The notes under the pieces were generated by a model that did not search any database, had not been told where the DNA came from, and saw only the letters and a list, made by a program, of their open reading frames with translations. A stretch of DNA of 64,000 nt from Kingdonia uniflora (lineage: Eukaryota > Streptophyta > Magnoliopsida > Ranunculales > Circaeasteraceae), in assembly GCA_014058105.1 (NCBI GenBank), contig JACGCM010000715.1:4650001-4714000 (forward strand), written 5' to 3'. The position numbers were made by a program, and so were the translations under genes. Every line of letters begins with the position of its first letter. Positions within the stretch are counted from its first letter, which is position 1. Below, piece by piece: positions 1 to 10,455 of the stretch.

Positions 1-377
1 ATAAGAAATTTATTATTTGAGAATCTAGAAAATATGGTTTTTTTGGTGATTTCTTCTGTATTTTTCGAGTCCTTATCTCTTCTGGAACTTTTTCTTTATA
101 TAGGCCATGCCTGTAGTTTGTTATCGCGCTGAAGCACGTTTCTCGAATAATATGGGAAATGGTGGTTGATTGAGTAACTGTTAAGTTCTCGAGAGACAGG
201 TGTCTTTGACTTTTTCATGCTTTTCTGTTTGTACTCGATCCACGTTCAATATTAGTTCGTGGGCTAAGAGACAATGTTGACTATTCATGTCACGAGTAAA
301 ATGTGTGAGTATGATTTAGAGGTAGTTCGAATTTGAAATAGTTTGAATTAGATCTGATTGAGGGATAAGTCCCTACA
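1..377 (-). repeat. 3' LTR of Tat element A (partial)
   Basis: The sequence aligns by eye with the 5' LTR of copy B at 24581-25154, for example around the shared GAATCTAGAAAAT, the AAAGCACGTT/GAAGCACGTT block and the GGTGTCTTTGACTT block. The LTR boundary is the ...CCCTACA at 371-377, which on the minus strand reads TGTAGGG, matching TGTAGGGG of copy B. About 240 bp of this LTR should lie upstream of base 1. A purine-rich stretch on the minus strand abuts it at 378-392, as expected for the polypurine tract that primes plus-strand synthesis. Confidence 0.85.
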
Positions 378-392
378 ATCGCTCCCTCGCAA
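378..392 (-). other. polypurine tract of Tat element A
   Basis: On the minus strand the bases next to the 3' LTR read GCGAGGGAGCGAT, purine-rich and directly abutting TGTAGGG. This is the position where Ty3/gypsy elements keep the polypurine tract. Confidence 0.6.
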
Positions 393-779
393 CTGAAGTC
401 ACGAGTGGCTTTGGTTGAGAAAGAATCTGTGCAGTTGTGCTGTTGGAAGTTGATAAGAAATGATGTATTAATATTGATTTGACTGGTATGGAAAATAGGT
501 ATTTATTTTATATGGTGGGATGTATCTGCATTGAATGATGTTGGAAATATTCATATACTCAACGCTTCGGGTTCTTAGAATGGCTCTGTATTGAATGATG
601 TCTACTTTGGAAATGTACTTGCGCATTAAATATGAGGGTTATATAAATAGTACCTATACCGCGGAAAATTCTTCTAGAAGTCTAGATTAATGACGGTGAA
701 GACCCGGAGAATGGTTTATGATGAAAAGGTTTCTGCAGAAATGTAGAAATTTAAGTCGAGATACTTCATCGACCAATCA

Positions 780-992
780 TTGAAGATTCCCACCCCCATT
801 CCCATGCCATCGACGTACCAGGGTATGTCAAAAGATGAAGTGGCTAAAGCTAAAGAAGATTTTTACTATATGCAGAGATTTTATTACGTTGTCTTAACAG
901 GCGAGCAATGTTGGAGGTGTTTCAGCATCATTGCAGAGGAGAAAATTGAGGAGACAGATGTGGGGGCCAATATAACTGCAAGGCATTATTGA
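780..992 (+). CDS. small ORF of unknown function in the 3' region of Tat element A
   Basis: A 70-residue open frame lies between the 3' LTR and the aORF. It begins at a non-ATG codon (TTG); the first ATG-encoded methionine is a few residues in. Residues about 16-60 are charged and aromatic-rich (SKDEVAKAKEDF, QRFYYVV) and end in an EEKIEETDVG tract. The second small ORF, at 1989-2294, has a loosely similar RRFYEKLF...AKKKIKLEDV arrangement, so the two could be related, but this is weak. I do not recognise a family. It may be a remnant of a second antisense gene of the element or a chance frame. Confidence 0.25.
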   Translation: MKIPTPIPMPSTYQGMSKDEVAKAKEDFYYMQRFYYVVLTGEQCWRCFSIIAEEKIEETDVGANITARHY

Positions 993-1120
993 TGGTATCT
1001 TGCGTAGTATTGAATTCTAAGGGAGGGCCCTCTTTCATCTCTACCAACTCTTTGATGGTGGTAGTTATAAAGGAGACAATGGTGGTAGTGGAGAAGGGAG
1101 GCGAAGGCTGGAAGTCCATT

Positions 1121-1988
1121 TCTGTACCATAATCATTTCTTAGCTCTAAGAAGACCTTCTATTTGAAGAGTTGGTTCAAGCACTAACTTAATTTCTTATA
1201 TAGTTTTCATTTGAAGTTTGGCTCCTTGTCTAAACTTTGACCAATCACAGAGGAAGGTTGATGCTTAGTGTTTTCCAATACCTATTTTATTTTAGAAGAT
1301 TCTTAGAGTAAAACATCACTCAAGCCAGATGAACTAAAGGATTAGTACCGAGTACTTAAAAGACTTGTTATCTATAAAGTACTTGAAAGACTTGTTATCT
1401 GTAAAGTACTTGAAAGACTTGTTATCTCTAAAGTACTTGAAAGACTTGTTATCTCTAAAGTACCTTAAATTTATATTCAAGCTTAATAAAAAATTGTTAT
1501 TCAAATTCTGTGTTGATAGATATAATAACTCTTGCGATTAAAATCAAGCTATGAGTAATTAGAAGATTTATGAATAGAGGATGAAATGCAATATATAAGA
1601 TTAAGCCTACAAAGTATATAATAGCAATCTGTAAAAAGTCTATTTGAAATAAAAGATGTGTAAAACTTCCTTCGAACTGAATAACTTAGAATTATTGGGC
1701 AGACAACTGCTGAATTTTAAGAATTTGTAGGTATTAAAAATTTGAGCTCAGGGAGATCTCTTTAAAATATTAGATTTAGAGAAAGTAAGCTCGAGATGAA
1801 GTAGGCTAAATTCACTGAGGATACTAGGGTTTTCTGTTGTAAAAAAATAAAATAAAAATAGGAATTGTGGGGAATTTGAAGTAATCTAGAAAACTGTATA
1901 AATAGGGGAAATAAGTGTAGATATGAGTAAGATATAAAGGATGGTGTGGACTCGATCTGAGAGAATTTGTTATGTCATTGGGGGATGA
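1121..1988. other. stretch without gene, Tat element A 3' region
   Basis: AT-rich sequence with no reading frame I can support. Apart from the 27-bp array at 1351-1465 I see no structure. A TATA-like motif with ATAAATAGGGG near 1898 sits about 90 bases before the small ORF at 1989, but nothing shows it is used. Confidence 0.5.
1351..1465. repeat. 27-bp tandem repeat, about four units
   Basis: The core AGTACTTGAAAGACTTGTTA recurs at 1351, 1378, 1405 and 1432, with a partial unit starting at 1459, an exact 27-bp spacing. The units differ at only a few bases, so the array is much younger than the surrounding decayed element. It lies in the untranslated 3' part of Tat element A. Confidence 0.9.
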
Positions 1989-2294
1989 TTGGCAATTAAG
2001 ATAGTTGAATTGCGAGAGCGGATCTTTGGCTTGCTAGATTATGATGCTGACTTGCTAGTTTCTGAGTATCAGTTTGAAGGTTTGGATTGGATGGGTTGGG
2101 AACTTGAGTTAGGACGTCGCTTCTATGAGAAGCTATTTTGGGAAGTGATTGTGGAGTCTTCAGCTCGAAAAGAAGCTGTGGGACTAATTGCTAAAAAAAA
2201 GATCAAGTTGGAAGATGTGAGGACTGCCAGAGGCGAACTGATTATGTGTGGCTCCCCTAAACATCTGGGATGTTTCATGTGTAATTATATATGA
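1989..2294 (+). CDS. small ORF of unknown function in the 3' region of Tat element A
   Basis: A 101-residue open frame that starts at a non-ATG codon (TTG at 1989). It is acidic and basic by turns (ELRERIFGLLDYDADL, ELELGRRFYEKLFWEV, ARKEAVGLIAKKKIKLEDV) with good helix-forming character. It ends in a Cys-rich tail (CGSPKHLGCFMC). No known family is recognised. It is on the same strand as the aORF and upstream of it, so it could be a remnant of an additional antisense gene of this Tat element. A chance frame cannot be excluded. Confidence 0.3.
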   Translation: MAIKIVELRERIFGLLDYDADLLVSEYQFEGLDWMGWELELGRRFYEKLFWEVIVESSARKEAVGLIAKKKIKLEDVRTARGELIMCGSPKHLGCFMCNYI

Positions 2295-2627
2295 GAGAGT
2301 GATTTGTATGAGGTCGAATAACTATCAAGGAAATGTAATTATAATGGAGTCTTCAATTTGTCCTTCTTTGTTATAAATGTTGTTTAAATAAAAAAATTGA
2401 ATATTTGAAATATAAGAGCTTTGGAAATGACGTTAACACTTCTATAAGTAGTAGAAGTAAGAATATAAAAAGTAGGTAGCTTTGAGTTAATATGTCTTGT
2501 GTCAGTTTAGGAAAAGTTTGATTGCGTGTAAGTGTTGAGTCACCATGAGTGTAGTGAGGCCAGAGGGGGATTTGGGTAGGAGAGATAAGAATATAATAAA
2601 ATATAGGGTAGGGGCAATGATGGGAAG

Positions 2628-2864
2628 GTGCTTTCACCAAAAAGGTACAAAATGTCTGACATTAATTTTATAAGGGATACCTTGGTTCCAAAACTGAGGG
2701 TGGCTCTTGCGAGGCCTAGTAACTGCCAACAGTTAGAGATAGAGAGAGAAACTATAAATAATGTTTCATTTTCTTCATTGAAACATTTATCAACTTCTGA
2801 AAAATTAAAGAACAGGAAGATAAAGCAAAGAGAAAAAATAATAAAGATTCTTGTGAGAGATTAG
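2628..2864 (+). CDS. small basic ORF of unknown function
   Basis: A 78-residue frame about 380 bases upstream of the aORF start. It begins at a non-ATG codon, with the first ATG at the methionine of KMSDINF. The C-terminal third is very rich in Lys and Glu (KLKNRKIKQREKIIKILVRD). No family recognised. It may be a coincidental frame in the aORF leader. Confidence 0.2.
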   Translation: MLSPKRYKMSDINFIRDTLVPKLRVALARPSNCQQLEIERETINNVSFSSLKHLSTSEKLKNRKIKQREKIIKILVRD

Positions 2865-3240
2865 ACTTGAGTGATTAATAATCAAGGCGAGAAAAGGTTG
2901 CGGAGACTGAGTCACGAAGGTGGTATAACAACATTTTGAAGGAAACATTTGGCGCTGCGTCAGATTCCTTTTCAGACGTTGAAGGTTAATAGAATGTTTT
3001 TGTGATACTGCTAATGTGTATTTTTTAAAAGATTTTTGTGGTTTTTAAATTTTGATAAATTATTATTTATAGTAACCTATAAAAATTTGTTTGATATATG
3101 TGTATAAAAGAGATGTGAATGATATACGTATATGTATAATGTATGTATAAAAGATAATAATAGAATACCTGGACCTGCATGTAGGTCGAGCGTAAGTAGT
3201 ATTTGTGCATAATCAAACCTCATCTTATATTTATAGTTAA

Positions 3241-6200
3241 GATGGGGTCTTCCTCTGTGATGGACACACCGACCTCTCGTCGCTCAGCTAAATTTGATAA
3301 TGTAGAATCTGATAGGGCGGATGAAGTAGGGTTGGTTATATTTCCAGATTTCCCTAGATAATTGATATCATACCCTCTGACTCCGATGTGTTTAGAGAGT
3401 TTTGTAAATCCAAGGATCTTATAGGGGGAAGATAGGGAAACTTTGTAGAACATACTGATAGGCAGTTTCGATGTTGCATAGTAGGATCTGGGGAGGAACT
3501 TTTCTTTCTGTTCGCTGATTTAGAAAAGGAGAAGTCAGAAAGAGGTATAGATGAATTGATCTCCTTGAAGTATTATGATGGGAATGCCCAGGGCGACCTG
3601 GAAGAGGGTTTTCTGTGTTACCTATCTCAGTTAGAGTATGGGTTGAGTTTTCCCTTTAGCAATCTTACAAAAGGGATAATGAATATCGTAGGGGCATGTC
3701 ATGCCTAGTTGAACATGAACATATGGGAGGTAATAAATGCTTGTGATAGTTTGAATAACTTGTGGGAGAAGAATGAGGTGGAGAAGAAAATATCTTCTGA
3801 AGATGTATTGTACTTTTATGGAGTGAAGATTTATTCTACAAGTGGAGGGGCATATTTCTTTACAAGCTTATCCCAGCCTCTTTTCTTTAATCTAAGTTCA
3901 GCAGGTCGAATGGGGAATGATAATGTTATTTGGGTAAGAGGTTATTGCCTGCATAGAGATGTTGAAGAACCCATGGAACTTCTATATAGAACTGTGAAAA
4001 AAAGTAAGTGTAATAATGTATTGACTGCTGAAATTAAATGTTATTCTGCTGTTGATAATGTATTGTTTTTGTTTAGCAGGTCCTTCGCTGAAGGTGAAGA
4101 AGAAGAAGTCCTTGTTAGATATTGTTTCTCAAGAAGTGGTTGAGCTTGAGGTAGTGCTGAAAGACCTCGGTATTAATAGAAATAAATGTGCCAGAGCTGA
4201 TGGAGACTTATGACGTGTGTTGGCGGCAACAAGAAAAGGGGAGCTGATGGAGAGAGACGAGTGGCTTTACTAAAAGCCTATGGAGTATATTTTGCGAACG
4301 TGCCAGAGTCTACCACGTCGAATAAGCTAGCTCAGGCATTTTTGAAGAAGAAGATGTTGAAGCGTGGATTGAACTCTAGAACTGCGGTGAGTGGTGAGGT
4401 CAAGGGAGGGGCAAAAATAGGAAGGGCAAATCCTTCTTTTGAGCTGATTAGGGCAAAGATCGTAGAGAATCGACCTGGTGTGGAAGATGAGTTAAAAGTT
4501 GTGGAGGATAGGGAGACACTTGCAGCTCGCAAGGGTGTGGAGGAGATGAGCAAAGTGGTAAGTTTGATGATTTAAATTTTCCCTGAATTCTGGATAGTGA
4601 TTCGATCCTAAAATGTGTTTGATTTGTATTTTGTAGGCTGTTCGTTTGATGAAGGGGATCTGCCTCATGATGGAGGCAGAGAAATTCAAGCTCAAGAGTG
4701 GGAAGGGAGAGCTTGGGAAGGAGGTAGCTCAATTAATATCTAATTTGTTCAGCAGGAGAAGCGATTGAATTCTGTAAAGGCTGCGCAAGAAGTAGGGATT
4801 AGCGAACCGACAGAAGAAACGGGGAAGAATTTGGAAGAGGTGGTAGTCCAACACGATAGACTTGGGCACTACCTTCTAAAAATGGGGTACTCCAAAATTA
4901 AGGTGAATGACATTATGGAGGTTACCTACGTTGAAGAGGAGGGGAATAAAGCTGATGGGGCAGAAGTTGTAAGAGGGTTGGGTGGTGACTCTCTCCAAAC
5001 TGAGCGAGAAAGCCAAGTGGATGATATGGTGAACCATGAGAATGAGAATGAGAATGAGAAGGTAGAGTAAAATTGTTGACTCTTTGGTTGTGTGATAAGA
5101 GGGATTTGTGAACTGTAATTATATGGATCATTGTAGGATAAATTTATGTATGCTAAGTTATGTTTGTAAACCTTGTTTGCAGGAATGTAAGGATATGCGC
5201 CTCTGAATAAAAAAATTAATGATTGAGCTTGCTAAGGAGAAAGATGCCTCAGCGTCCCTATTGACTTTGCAAGCGGAGCTACAGGTTAAAAAAGAGCAAG
5301 AAATATTTAACTTGTATGTTTCATTACTCTAGAGCTACAAAGCAAAAATTAGAGCGTAGAGACAGGCCAAAAACTTGTTAATAGTCTAGGTGCAATGGTA
5401 CTCAACTATGTATAGATAATATAAAAATGTTGAAAAAGTTAGAATATAGAGAATGTGTACCTTGGAATTGACAGCATATGTTATTGTTCATCGAACTGGG
5501 ATCATACTTCGACCTTAAGTTTTAAAGCAGTTTCATACAGTAGATATCAAAAAATAGAAATTTGTTAGAAAAATATTGCTATAAGTATCGATTGAGTGTT
5601 CTTTAATCGAACTTGATGTATTGTATCTATGATGTGTAGGTTGAACTAGAGTCAGCTCGCTTGAGCGAAGAAGAGACACGCCAATATAACCAAGAGTTTG
5701 CGGTAGAGTTCGATAGAATGAGAGAGACAAATGAAGATAAGGAGGATCAACACGTAAAGGTACATTTCAAGTTTTTTGAGGCGACACACACTGTTGATGA
5801 CCTCACTTGACAAATCAATGTGAAAGATGCCAAAATTATTAAGGCACAAAAAGAGCTCGCAGAGGCTAAAGAAGAAATAGTGAAGCTCTAAAGCCGTAAT
5901 GATGCGCAGATGGTAAAGAGTAAGGTGGAAAACATGGCTCATTACCGTATCCAGGCTTTGGAAACATTAGAGAAAGAGTTATGCCATTTTGTTGTAAGTC
6001 TGAAGGACCAAATGATTAACAAAACAAATGAACAAGAACAAACTTGAGCTGATTAAGTGAGTACCAAGAGTAAACTTTGTCGATTAAATAATAAAATGAT
6101 CGAGAAAGATAGCGAGCTGAAGAGAGATCCAGATGACCTATCTAACTTTGAAATTGCGGCTGAGCAGTTGACTGCAGTTTTACCTGCTTAAGATATAAAG

Positions 6201-6941
6201 TTCCAGTTGGTGCAATGAAAATGTGATGAGTTAAATAAGAGGGTGGCAAAATTGAAGGCCGATTTGGCTCTTGCCAATTCATGCATCAAAACTGCCCAGG
6301 CTGGAGAGCGCTCGAGGAAGAATAAAGGTGATGCCAAGGTCTCCATTATTTAAGGGGATATGGTTAACCTATCAGCTCGAATTAGAGAGTTGTTAAAGAA
6401 ATATCTATCCAGGGAAGGTGAAGATAAGGAGCTTGAGGAACTTCGTGCTCTAGTGGTAGAATTGAGGATGATGCTCCAAGCTGGGTCAGATAAAGCAGAT
6501 GATAAGGTGAGGGAGCATTTAAATCTTATGTCCCGCACAGATAGTCGAATGGAATAGCATGATGCACGGTTTAATAAGTTGCAAGAGCATCTTCAGAAAG
6601 TGAGAGTAAATTTTTCCAAGGCGGATATGCCTGAGGTATCATGCTTAGAGATACTAACAACAGTTATTGCCTATTTTGTTGAGGAGGTGAGAATGCTCGA
6701 GTTAGAGAGAGATACCTTGCATGACTATTTGTCAGATAGAGGATGTATTTGCAGAGTTGATGCAGATCGAGGAAACTGTATGAACTCTATGGAAACGGAG
6801 TTATGTTTTTGACCTTCTGAATTGGTAGAGCAAGGCAGGGTTACTGTAGCTGCTCGAGCTCGATATTTTATGGCTGATCGTCCTCCTATTATAGGGAAAA
6901 GCGTTGCTGACCTCCCATCAGTAGAGAAGAATCCTTTATAG
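3241..6941 (+). pseudogene. antisense extra gene (aORF) of Tat element A: plant-transposon-protein-like head with coiled-coil tail
   Basis: Read on the plus strand, opposite to gag-pol. The start ATG at 3241 gives MGSSSVMDTPTSRRSAKF. A globular part follows, best preserved at 3709-4003 (NMNIWEVINACDSL, DVLYFYGVKIY, SGGAYFFTSL, NDNVIWVRGYCL), which resembles the putative plant transposon protein type domain. After this comes a long charged heptad-like region, about 4150-6800, typical of coiled coils. The C-terminus, about 6650-6941, has VEEVRMLELERDTL, DRGNCMNSME and VEKNPL before TAG. Frame continuity needs four introns with GT-AG ends: 4004-4079, 4558-4636, 5062-5182 and 5285-5639. Many in-frame stops and frame slips show it is dead. 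Its last 70 residues recur in copy B. Tat-lineage elements are known to carry additional ORFs, some antisense, between pol and the 3' LTR; their role is not known. Confidence 0.75.
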
Positions 6942-6997
6942 TGGATGTATTTGTAACCTGTAAAAGCATCTATCGCAGACATATTGAGTGATTAAAG

Positions 6998-7440
6998 CTA
7001 GTTTTACCTTTGCTTTATCTTTTGTCTGGCAGAGTTGTTTAATTGAAAACAAGTATTACCATCATTTTAATTGTAGAGTATGTATAGAGTTTGATTGAAA
7101 GCTAGTTTTACCTTTGCTTTATCTTATGTCTGGTAGAGTTCTTTGATTAAAAACTAGTATTACCATTGTTTTAATCATAGAGTATGTTTAGAGTTTAATT
7201 GAAAGTTAGTTTTACCTTTGCTTTAACCGGTATAATTGTCGTAGCCATATTGAGAGATGAAAACTAGTTTTACCTTTACATTATCTTATGTCTGGCAGAG
7301 ATCTTTGATTGAAAACTAGTATTATCTTTGTTTTAATTACAGAGTACGTATTTAGTACGATTAAAAACAAGTTTTACCTTTACTTTAACTTGAATAGAGG
7401 TCAATTGAAAGCTAGTATTACCTTTGCTTTATTCTATGTA
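6998..7440. repeat. degenerate ~52-bp repeat array between aORF and integrase, copy A
   Basis: The core CTAGTTTTACCTTTGCTTTA, or the variant CTAGTATTACC, recurs about nine times with 42-57 base spacing (near 6998, 7051, 7103, 7158, 7209, 7266, 7318, 7371 and 7413). Most units are preceded by TTGAAA. An equivalent array occurs in copy B at 18240-18735, so it is an ancestral part of the element. It sits exactly between the stop of the plus-strand aORF and the 3' end of the minus-strand pol gene. Confidence 0.85.
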
Positions 7441-7489
7441 ATGTCTACGTGAGTAGAGTGCCATGTTGGGGAAAAAAACTTGGAAGTTT

Positions 7490-8630
7490 TTATTGAATAG
7501 AATAGAATGTTTATTGTATGGAGATGAAAATCTCACTTTTGGAATGGAAAGAAAGAGAATTTTGAAATAGAGAAGTGAAGAACTTAACGATAGTACCATT
7601 TAAGTCACCTAGTTTTCCATGGATTTTGGATTTGAACTCCCAGTTATGTTATGAGATAATATGATCCCAGACCAGTTTGACCAACGATTAGGAATGGACC
7701 CTCCCAAATTTTTGCCAGTTTCCCAGCATGTGGCTTATTTTTGTATTATGGGATTTATCTGAGAACGAGATCTTTGATTTGAAAAGTATGGCTTCAGACT
7801 ATTCTGCTGTTCAAACTGGCTAGCATATGGCAATATCGACCTAGGTTGGCAATTGCGCGTTCCCTAGTTTCATCAATCCAATTAATGTTGCAAGCCAATT
7901 CGAACTTGATCTTTTTGTCTGTAAGTTCGCAATCTTTTACTGAATGGTGGTATTTTGTTAGAATGGCGGTTTCTGTGCCATATGCGAGGGGGAATGGGGT
8001 TCAGCCAGTTGATTGACGTTGAGAGGTACGGTATACCCATAAGACATGTGGAAGCTCTCGTATCCAGTTCTTTTTTTTCTATGAGTGAAGCCTTTTCTTG
8101 AGTGCATCCAAAATGATTTTGTTGGCGATTTCGGCTTGGCTATTAAGGGTAGTAGGGATTGGACGGTGAGTGGATGATGTTGCATTTGTTGAGGAAAGCT
8201 ATGACTTTCTCTCCAACAAATTATGGCACATTATCGATTCGAATTAGATGGGGGCAACAAAAGTGAGTGATGATTTGTTCTCAGATAAAAGAGATGACCT
8301 GGAGTATTAGGAAATTCTTTGACGTGATCGAGCACCCACCGCTTGAATGGCCAGAATATCTTCCTTGCTTGTAGCTCGAGTACAGGGACGCGGATCATGT
8401 GTCAATGCCGTTGACATGTATAGTATTTGCGTGAGTACTCTTCAGCTTGCTTATGCATGCCTGGCCAGAATACTCCTTGTGTAATTGCTCTATTGGAAAA
8501 TGATCGACCGTCGGTATGTGAGTCACAAGTCCCTTCATGTAAATCTCTGAGCATTTTTTCTGCTTTCTTTCTGTAGAGGCACTTGTGGTAAGGCCCTGTA
8601 ACTGAACGGCGATATAAGAAGCCATTTTGA
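7490..8630 (-). pseudogene. integrase of Tat element A, internally deleted
   Basis: Minus-strand frames give the zinc-binding N-terminus (HEGTCDSHTDGRS, FWPGMHKQAEEYSRK, with one Cys of the HHCC set changed to Tyr), then FWPFKRWVLDH at the first catalytic Asp. The core is then missing roughly 70 residues compared with copy B, including the region around the second Asp. The C-terminal module (GKLAKIWEGPFLIVGQ, LGSYYLIT, NPWKT) survives at about 7620-7760. In the intact family this enzyme joins the element cDNA to host DNA in the nucleus. Frameshifts and stops are frequent. Confidence 0.8.
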
Positions 8631-8639
8631 TTTGTCTAG

Positions 8640-9390
8640 TGCTTTGAGTTTTTGATCAACTATCGATGCTCTTTTGGATCTGTTGGAAGGGGACCTTTGC
8701 ATTCATTCTCGGTGCCAAGGTAGGCAAGGAAGGGCTTTCGCCAATCTTCCTCCTCCTCTTTATCATACCCAGTGTTGGTTGTGCATACAGAATGACGATA
8801 AATACTGGGGGTTGATATCACTTTGAATTTTAGATACTTGGATTCTATACCCAAGACCCCAGCTAGATAAGCCATGGAATCGGCGTGTTTAATTTTTCCT
8901 TGAAGAAGATAGTCCAGAGTTACTTTCGCAAATCTGCTCATCCTGTCAGCAACGAGGGCTTCATACTCGATCATCTTTTCAATCTTCTTTTATTGTTCAG
9001 AGTAATGGTGGATGATGAGTAAAGAATCTGTGTAGACGCTTTGGGACACCAACTCGAGAGTAAGGTCGAGTCCATGAATTAGTGCTTCGTATTCTGTGAT
9101 GTTGTTGGAGGCTTCAAAATCTAAGAGGATTAATTTCTTGATTCTATCGTTGGAAGGGGTAATCAATACGATTCCATTTCTTGACCTTGCGTGTCCTGCT
9201 AGACCATCTGTAAGAAGTCTCCTCCCTTTCCTTGTACCCTATTCAGCTTGCTCTTCAAATGCTTGGTTGGGTAGATCTTCTATAATTTCTTTGGCAAGGT
9301 TAGGATTATGCTCCTCCCGCTTGGGATCTTCTAGTGTAAAATCCGTGAGAAAATTTGAAATGGCCTAACCTTTTTTTGAATGTCGTAGTT
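8640..9390 (-). pseudogene. second (archaeal-type) RNase H and linker of Tat element A
   Basis: The minus strand encodes YEALVADRMSRFAKVTLDYL, SMAYLAGVLGIESKYLK and the linker WRKPFLAYLGTENE. The upstream part matches the copy-B stretch with TEYKALIYRLDLALELGVPE. This is the extra RNase H domain placed after the ordinary one, a lineage mark of Tat/Ogre elements. Stops and frame breaks are present. Confidence 0.7.
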
Positions 9391-9399
9391 CGAACTTGA

Positions 9400-10455
9400 T
9401 ATCATGTTCTCCCAAACTGACAAACCTTTGCTGCACTCGTCTAGATCTTTCTTTTTTGGACAACACTTCCTAGAGTGCGTTGTTTGTCATGACTTTGTTT
9501 GAATGAGCTTTGATGTAGTGCTTAAGTTTTTGTGAAGTATAAGCAAGAATTAGAAGGATTCTCTCGATTTTAGAATAACTTGTTTCTACTGAAGTAAGGG
9601 TTTCACTGATGAAATAGACTGCCTTTTTTATCTTCCCTTCAAGTCGAATGAGAACCAAGCTGATAGAAGTATCTGCAACTACTAGGCAGATGATCAGTTC
9701 CTCATTATCTGTTAGGTTGCTTATAATGGAAGATTTCTCCAAATAGGTTTTGAGATCCTGAAAAGCTGCCTCGCATTCTGATGTCCATTGGATCTCTACA
9801 TTGAGATGAACTTTTTCTCGTTTGGTACAACCACAAAGTTGTAGGAATAGCCAACGACAGCGATCTGTAGATTTGAAATGAATCGGTTGATAGCAATAAT
9901 CTTGCCAGCAAATTTTTGTATGTTTTTCGTTTTCATTGGAGATGGCATATTGTAAGATTGAGGAATCGGCCTGAATGTACTCTGAATTGACACTTATCAG
10001 GATTGAGTCGCATCTTGTAAGATCGAAGAATGCTGAATATTGTGTTGAGATCTGTGATGTGGTTGATTAACTGGATGTTCATGCACATGAGATCATCAAT
10101 ATAGGCTCTACAATTTTCCCAAGATGTACTTTGAAATTAGAAGTCATCAACTACTGATAAGTCGCACCTGCATTTTTTAGTTCAAAGGGCATGAATTTAT
10201 AACAGTAAAGTTCTCTTTCAGTGATAAAAGTGGTATTTTCTTGATCTTCTTTCAGGAGAGAAATCTGATTATATCCCAAAGTAGTGTCCATCATAAATAG
10301 AAGTTCGTAACCTGCCATAAAATTAAGAAATCTTCACAAACTTGAATTTTTTCATTCTTCTTTGGGACAACAATGATGTTGGATATCCAATCTGGATACT
10401 TGGCTTCTCGAATGAATCCCACTTTGATAAATTTCTCAATCTCTATATTAACTTC
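9400..10455 (-). pseudogene. reverse transcriptase and first RNase H of Tat element A, C-terminal part
   Basis: RNase H residues are clear at 9470-9742 (NDNEELIICLVVADTSISLV, KAVYFISETLTSVETSYSKI, LILAYTSQKLKHYIKAHS). Before it, on the minus strand, RT shows a YIDDLMCMNIQ version of the YVDD active site near 10100, and the region around 10200-10450 matches the copy-B RT (PKKN, TLGYNQI-like). RT is cut at 10460 by a LINE inserted head to head; the upstream linker resumes at 11945. Broken in all frames. Confidence 0.8.

Noticed and set aside
4332..5131. Minus-strand ORFs over the aORF
   Set aside because: They are shadows of a charged plus-strand coding sequence.
3241..6941. aORF as an envelope-like gene
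   Set aside because: It is antisense to pol, has a coiled-coil composition and no signal peptide or transmembrane pair.
6998..7440. Regular ~50-bp spaced repeats resembling a CRISPR array
   Set aside because: Units are degenerate, the spacers are themselves repeated between units, a homologous array sits in copy B, and the context is a plant retrotransposon.
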